A DNA stretch of 64,000 bases from an uncultured Arenicella sp. (GTDB taxonomy: Bacteria; Pseudomonadota; Gammaproteobacteria; Arenicellales; Arenicellaceae): positions 1-64,000 of the forward strand of contig CANMNN010000027.1 in NCBI GenBank assembly GCA_947499305.1, written 5' to 3'. Under the pieces are notes generated by a model. The model saw nothing but the letters and a program-made list of their open reading frames with translations, was not told the origin of the DNA and made no database searches. A program made the translations under genes and the position numbers. Below are positions 60,049 through 64,000 of the stretch, piece after piece; position 1 is the stretch's first letter, and each line of letters starts with the position of its first letter.

Positions 60049-60592
60049 GCATTAGACCAGCTAAGTCGGTGAAAGATCCGCTTGATTATAACGGCGGATT
60101 TTTCATACTAGCGATAAATGTTTGATGCTGGTAAAACGTGGGGCGGAATAATCACTATGCGGCTCCAACTCTTTATAATTATCAGCTTGAAGACTTGAAA
60201 AGACATCATCACGCAGCGTCACGAGTAACGTGCTCTCGTCGGTCAAAGCGAAAAGGCAGAGTACACAGCATCGAGTTGTCAATTCTGTATTTTCTAACGA
60301 CTAAATCAACCAGTTTGATTTTTTTAAAAGCGTCCATAAAAACTGCGCAAGCTTTCACAACCACATTGTCAAGTCGCTATGTACTTTTTGCAGCAAGTTA
60401 GATCCTGCAGGGCTATTCTGCCATAGCTATTCATTGAGTGATGATGTGTGAATATTACAGTCACATAACGATAAAGCGAGAGCCTAGCAACAAGCGTTTA
60501 GAATGATGGCTACGATCAAGCAAGTAAAACTTTACTCTCGCCCTCAAACAGCTTCTTTTAATATCGCTTAGACCACAATAGATAACACCACT
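60049..60592. other. Intergenic region between tyrosinase and Kelch genes
   Basis: This is 544 bases. It begins with the tyrosinase terminator (60076-60103) and must hold the Kelch gene promoter. Short open frames (for example 60138-60401) have atypical basic, Ser-rich composition and no ribosome site. No repeat or RNA gene seen. Confidence 0.45.
60076..60103 (+). terminator. Rho-independent terminator after tyrosinase gene
   Basis: Six-base GC-rich stem (60076-60081 ATCCGC and 60094-60099 GCGGAT, loop 12) followed by TTTTC, 27 bases past the stop codon of the tyrosinase-family gene. A short but typical terminator. Confidence 0.7.
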
Positions 60593-61585
60593 ATGAATAG
60601 ACGAAAATTTGTTAGTTATTCAGCGCTTGCCGGCCTTGGACTTTCAAGCGGCGCGACCGCTAAAGAAATTAAATCGCCATGGTCTATTGCCGCACCCTTA
60701 CCGATTAAAACCCAAGAGTTATACCCTGCTGTTCATAAGGGTAAGCTGTATGTAGCGGGGGGCATCGCGTCTCGCTTAGGTGTGATTTACTTTACTGATC
60801 GTTTCTTTAGCTACGACCCTAATAAAGACCAATGGGAGGAAGAAACAAATTTACCTGAAGACTTGCATCATGCCGCTTTGGTCAGCACTGGTGATCGCTT
60901 GTTTTTGGTGGGCGGCTTCAATGGCGGCTTCACCCATGTATGGAGAATGCGCAACGCTGTTTACGAATACGTTGATAAAACTTGGGTCCTGCAACCCAGC
61001 TTGCCAGCACCTCAGGCCGAAGGCGTGTTGACGGCACTTGAAGGGAATGTTCATTTGGTCACAGGCCAATCACCCAAGGGGGAGGCGAATAGTAAGCGCA
61101 GTGATCATCGCGAGGTCGATACTCATTTGGTGTTGCTTGCCGGTGATGAGAAGTGGACAAGCGCGGCGCCAATTCCTCTTGCGTGCAATAGCGCTACCGG
61201 AGGCTGGATTTCTGATAGTTTAATTGTCACTGGCGGGCGTAATGCTAATGGCAATTTCAGTAATACTCATATCTATGACCCAAAGGAGGATCGCTGGCGT
61301 TCCGCCTCCCCGCTGCCCTTACCTCAAGCCGGTACAGCCAGCGTTGTCGTAGACAACGGGCTTATTGTCTTTGGCGGGGAAATTTTTGTACCTCAAGAAG
61401 GCGTATTTGAAAACGTTTGGCATTATAGTTTAGCCGAGGACGAATGGCAGGCGTTGCCTAATTTAAAAACACCAAGGCATGGATTAGGTGCGGGCAAAAT
61501 CGGAGACCGTATTTTTTTAGTAGGAGGAGCGACTGAGCCAAGTGGCAAAGGCACCTCAGATCTAAACGAGGTTCTAACTCTTTAG
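60593..61585 (+). CDS. Tat-exported Kelch-repeat protein
   Basis: A 330-residue secreted protein. Seen: an N-terminal twin-arginine signal (NRRKFVSYSALAGLGL), then a series of about six Kelch blades with the GG-x(n)-Y-x(6)-W pattern (LYVAGGIAS / DPNKDQWEEE, LFLVGGFNGG, LIVTGGRNANG / DPKEDRWRSA, LIVFGGEIF, IFLVGGATEPSG). Kelch beta-propellers bind proteins or glycans; some bacterial ones resemble N-acetylneuraminate mutarotase (NanM) or oxidases. No catalytic residue was identified. It is probably monocistronic. Confidence 0.83.
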   Translation: MNRRKFVSYSALAGLGLSSGATAKEIKSPWSIAAPLPIKTQELYPAVHKGKLYVAGGIASRLGVIYFTDRFFSYDPNKDQWEEETNLPEDLHHAALVSTGDRLFLVGGFNGGFTHVWRMRNAVYEYVDKTWVLQPSLPAPQAEGVLTALEGNVHLVTGQSPKGEANSKRSDHREVDTHLVLLAGDEKWTSAAPIPLACNSATGGWISDSLIVTGGRNANGNFSNTHIYDPKEDRWRSASPLPLPQAGTASVVVDNGLIVFGGEIFVPQEGVFENVWHYSLAEDEWQALPNLKTPRHGLGAGKIGDRIFLVGGATEPSGKGTSDLNEVLTL

Positions 61586-61829
61586 ACATATTAGTATAGA
61601 CAGTGACAAATTATAGATAGCTAAGCGCAAAAGCCTAAATCAGGCCTTAGCGTCATTTAGTGAGCTAAATCTAAACTCGCAACAAACTAATCGAATAAAT
61701 CTCTCTTAGCGATAGTTAACCGTACCGCTTCCCGGAACTCGGTGAACTAATGTCTCTGCGCTTTACATTAGACTCAGTTTTTTGCATGGTTGATGCGTAC
61801 ATCAAACCTGTCCAACAAGATGCCCTTTT

Positions 61830-62951
61830 ATGACCTACCTCAGAATAATCTCTATATCGTTGTTAGCAAGCCTAGTGTGTTTTCTTTCACCAGGATTTGC
61901 ACATGCAAATGATGACCTTAGCTATCCAAAGTCGATCAAACCTGAACTAGCGAGTCGGTTTGCATCCTTGGCACTCTCGTGCGTTCAACAAGAATTTCCA
62001 AACAAGATTTCTCGCACCACAGACAATGCCGAAGCCATTGGTCGCCCACGCAAAATTTTCCCTACTTTTTATGGCTGCTTTGATTGGCACAGTGCGGTAC
62101 ACGGTCATTGGCTGTTAGTCCGTTTATTGCATGTTGGGCCCCAAGATGCAGCTTGGCGTGAAGAGGCGATCAAGAAGTTAAACGAAAACTTTACCAAAGC
62201 GAACCTAGCCGGTGAAGTCGCGAATTTTGCGCGTCCAGCTCGCGGCTCTTGGGAGCGACCTTATGGCTTAGCTTGGTACCTACAATTAACAACCGAGTTA
62301 AGGCAATGGGATGACCCCAATGCAAAACGATGGCTCACTATTCTAGAACCGCTTGAAACAGATATTGCGAACAGCCTTAAAGAATGGCTACCTAAACTTG
62401 CTTATCCCATTCGCTTAGGCACGCACAATCAAAGCGCGTTCGCATTTGGCCTCATGCTCGATTGGGCGCGTGAAATAGGCGATAAAGAAATGGAGTCACT
62501 CATCATCGAGCGCACGCTCAAATTTCATCAAGAAGACGTAAACTGCCCGTTAAGTTATGAGCCTAGCGGTGAAGACTTCTTATCTCCCTGTTTGATGGAA
62601 GCTGACCTAATGCGTCGCATTCTCTCGCAGAAAGAGTTCGCAGTCTGGTTAGCTAACTTCCTCCCAGGTATTCCAAGTGATGGTTCAGGTGATTGGCTCG
62701 CTCCGGGAATCGTAAACGACGCAAGTGATGGCAAACTCGTACATCTTGATGGTGTGAATTCATCTCGGGCATGGAATCTCTATAACATCGCTGGTGCACT
62801 GCCTAATAATGACGAACGCAAACTTAGCCTTGTTAAGTCAGCCAAACTTCATGCTGACACCGGTGTGGCAGCCGTATCCGACGAGCACTATTCCGGCTCT
62901 CATTGGTTAGCGAGTTTCGCAACCTATTTAATGACCGGGCGAGGCAAATAA
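61830..62951 (+). CDS. Secreted DUF2891 protein
   Basis: A 373-residue protein with a Sec signal peptide (residues 1-26, cleavage after AHA) and the DUF2891 domain: IFPTFYGCFDWHSAVHGHWLLVRLL near residues 76-100, KIGTHNQ-like RLGTHNQSAFAFGLM, EPSGEDFLSPC and a C-terminal HWLASFATYL. The fold is an alpha/alpha toroid as in glycoside hydrolases and epimerases; the invariant WHSxVHGH and EDFLSPC motifs could form the active site, but the reaction is unknown. It stands alone, 129 bases before the Pr6Pr gene. Confidence 0.83.
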   Translation: MTYLRIISISLLASLVCFLSPGFAHANDDLSYPKSIKPELASRFASLALSCVQQEFPNKISRTTDNAEAIGRPRKIFPTFYGCFDWHSAVHGHWLLVRLLHVGPQDAAWREEAIKKLNENFTKANLAGEVANFARPARGSWERPYGLAWYLQLTTELRQWDDPNAKRWLTILEPLETDIANSLKEWLPKLAYPIRLGTHNQSAFAFGLMLDWAREIGDKEMESLIIERTLKFHQEDVNCPLSYEPSGEDFLSPCLMEADLMRRILSQKEFAVWLANFLPGIPSDGSGDWLAPGIVNDASDGKLVHLDGVNSSRAWNLYNIAGALPNNDERKLSLVKSAKLHADTGVAAVSDEHYSGSHWLASFATYLMTGRGK

Positions 62952-63079
62952 TATTTGATATGATCCAATTTAGAACAATTAGAACGGTCTCGAGTTCGCT
63001 TAGGTATGAATTAAAAATTTGTTTGTTAAAAAAGCAAGGCGACAGCTTTTCAATAGCCACCAACTAAACCTCTTCAAAA

Positions 63080-63715
63080 ATGAATAAGAACAAGACCAGT
63101 AAGACAGCACGCATCACTGCAACCACGGTTGGCACGATAACGTTAGTCGGTTTAGTGATACGCTTTATTCTCGCTACAGAACAGTATGGCTCTTTTATGG
63201 CTGGGGCATCACATCTATATCAATTTTTTACCATATTTACTAATACCTTAGTTTTTTGCGTTATGGCCTCTATCGCTTTCGGCAAAACACCGCATAGACT
63301 TGCCGTGCATGCTACCGTTGTCGCTATTGTTGGAGTTGGAATTATTTTTCACGCACTACTAAGCCAATTTGGTGCCCAAGAGGGCCTCGATGGCCTAGGT
63401 AATCTCATTACCCATACCATCGTTCCAATAGCTTCTTTAGTTTGGTGGCTTGCACATGGCGAGAAGGAAACTGTTCAATGGCGCGATGCATTTTTCTCTC
63501 TGATTTGGCCCAGTGCCTATTGTATTTACGCACTTATACGAGCTGAATTTTCAGGTTTTTACCCATACTCGTTCATTGATTTACAAAAGCTTGGCTGGGG
63601 TGGTTTAGCACAAAGCGTTTTCTTTCTGAGCCTTGCATTTTTAGTTCTAGCCTTACTTTCTATTGCCTACGCACGTATTGTAAATAGGCTTAGCACTAAA
63701 GATGCTATCGCTTAA
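63080..63715 (+). CDS. Pr6Pr family membrane protein
   Basis: A 211-residue protein with six predicted membrane helices. Seen: FFTIFTNTLVF near residue 50-60, ITHTIVPIASLVWWLAHG (HTIVP motif near residue 113), and a FSGFYPYSFIDLQKLG loop near 155-170, the pattern of Pr6Pr/FAR-17a-like proteins, which may be hydrolases of the AIG1/ADTRP group acting on lipid esters. Thr and His residues in the helices fit that class. Its stop overlaps the stop of the LysR gene on the other strand. Confidence 0.8.
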   Translation: MNKNKTSKTARITATTVGTITLVGLVIRFILATEQYGSFMAGASHLYQFFTIFTNTLVFCVMASIAFGKTPHRLAVHATVVAIVGVGIIFHALLSQFGAQEGLDGLGNLITHTIVPIASLVWWLAHGEKETVQWRDAFFSLIWPSAYCIYALIRAEFSGFYPYSFIDLQKLGWGGLAQSVFFLSLAFLVLALLSIAYARIVNRLSTKDAIA

Positions 63716-64000
63716 GCACTATTAAAAAGAAATTCGATAAAGGCCCTCGTTTTTGCCGGCACGAAACGTTTTGATGGGTAAACCAGCCACACGGCCGATT
63801 CCTTGGCCATGCTTGTAACTTGCCAATCGGGCAATAACTCGACAAGTTTTTCTGACTGCAAGTCGCTGCGGATAGTCCAGTCTGCAAGCAGTGCAATACC
63901 CATGCCGTCACGCACAGACTGCCTAATGGTAGCGGCATTAGTCGCCGTCATTATTGGCCGAATAGAAATACGTTGAGAGGCCCCATCGCGCTGAAAATTC
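63712..64000 (-). CDS. LysR-family regulator, C-terminal part (runs off the window)
   Basis: Only the last about 95 codons are present; the frame is open to the window edge at 64000, so the gene is partial at its 5' end and the ATG at 63951 is not its start. Seen: ISIRPIMTATNAATIRQSVRDGMGIALLADW, the effector-domain helix of LysR regulators (core ATIRQSVRDGMGIALL), then LVELLPDWQ and a final KTRAFIEFLF helix. The DNA-binding half lies outside. It converges with the Pr6Pr gene with 4 shared bases. Its targets are unknown. Confidence 0.87.
   Translation of the reverse strand, partial: NFQRDGASQRISIRPIMTATNAATIRQSVRDGMGIALLADWTIRSDLQSEKLVELLPDWQVTSMAKESAVWLVYPSKRFVPAKTRAFIEFLFNSA

Noticed and set aside
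60138-60401. 87-codon frame after the tyrosinase gene
   Set aside because: Basic, Ser/His-rich translation without family features or ribosome site; lies just after a terminator.

Overview
The window reads as chromosomal DNA of a Gram-negative bacterium of moderate GC, most likely a marine gammaproteobacterium. That placement is an inference from gene content: LodA/LodB-type quinoprotein genes, Wzm/Wzt-type polysaccharide export, a YheO-type regulator, a LysR regulator, Tat-exported DUF1501 and Kelch proteins, and a membrane-bound haloalkane-dehalogenase-like enzyme. I saw no rRNA, tRNA, CRISPR array, insertion sequence or phage module.

Layout. (1) 0.3-5.1 kb, minus strand: secreted CXXCH protein, LodA-like quinoprotein (CTQ cofactor) and LodB-like flavoprotein. 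(2) 5.5-43.6 kb: a large composite biosynthetic locus, described below. (3) 44.1-50.4 kb: accessory metabolism (membrane protein, MDR oxidoreductase, TetR regulator, haloalkane-dehalogenase-like enzyme, YheO-like regulator, aminotransferase). (4) 50.7-57.0 kb, minus strand: Tat-exported DUF1501 protein, a 1024-residue lipoprotein with CXXCH, FecR-like and ankyrin parts, and a 518-residue protein of unknown function. (5) 57.6-60.0 kb: membrane protein plus tyrosinase-family copper oxidase. (6) 60.6-64.0 kb: Kelch protein, DUF2891 protein, Pr6Pr membrane protein and the 3' end of a LysR regulator.

The 5.5-43.6 kb locus is the remarkable part. Three pathways appear interleaved. First, a peptide (RiPP) route of the kinase-containing lasso-peptide type: a 62-codon precursor (9910-10098), a B2 leader peptidase, a PqqD-type leader-binding B1 protein, an asparagine-synthetase-like cyclase, an HprK-like kinase, an NTP_transf_5 protein, sulfotransferases, 2OG-Fe(II) oxygenases and a peptide-type ABC exporter. 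Second, a polysaccharide route: WcaJ-type initiating transferase, several GT2 and one GT-C glycosyltransferase, and a Wzm/Wzt ABC exporter. Third, a carrier-protein route matching the PltL/PltF/PltE/PltA logic for (halogenated) pyrrole-2-carboxyl thioester, followed at once by an MBOAT-SGNH fusion. Carrier protein, adenylating ligase and MBOAT together resemble the DltA/DltC/DltB arrangement that D-alanylates teichoic acids.

My working model (inference) is a surface or secreted glycan or glycopeptide. It would be decorated by pyrrolyl or chloropyrrolyl acylation, O-carbamoylation (NodU/SxtI-type enzyme with its SxtK- and SxtJ-like companions) and sulfation, and accompanied by a phosphorylated, possibly macrocyclised peptide. 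The locus also carries a tryptophan-halogenase-family enzyme, a tail-collar (MdpB-like) protein, a GNAT and a 109-residue unknown. It contains no evident transcription regulator and no sugar-nucleotide genes. All family calls come from reading motifs; no database search was run.
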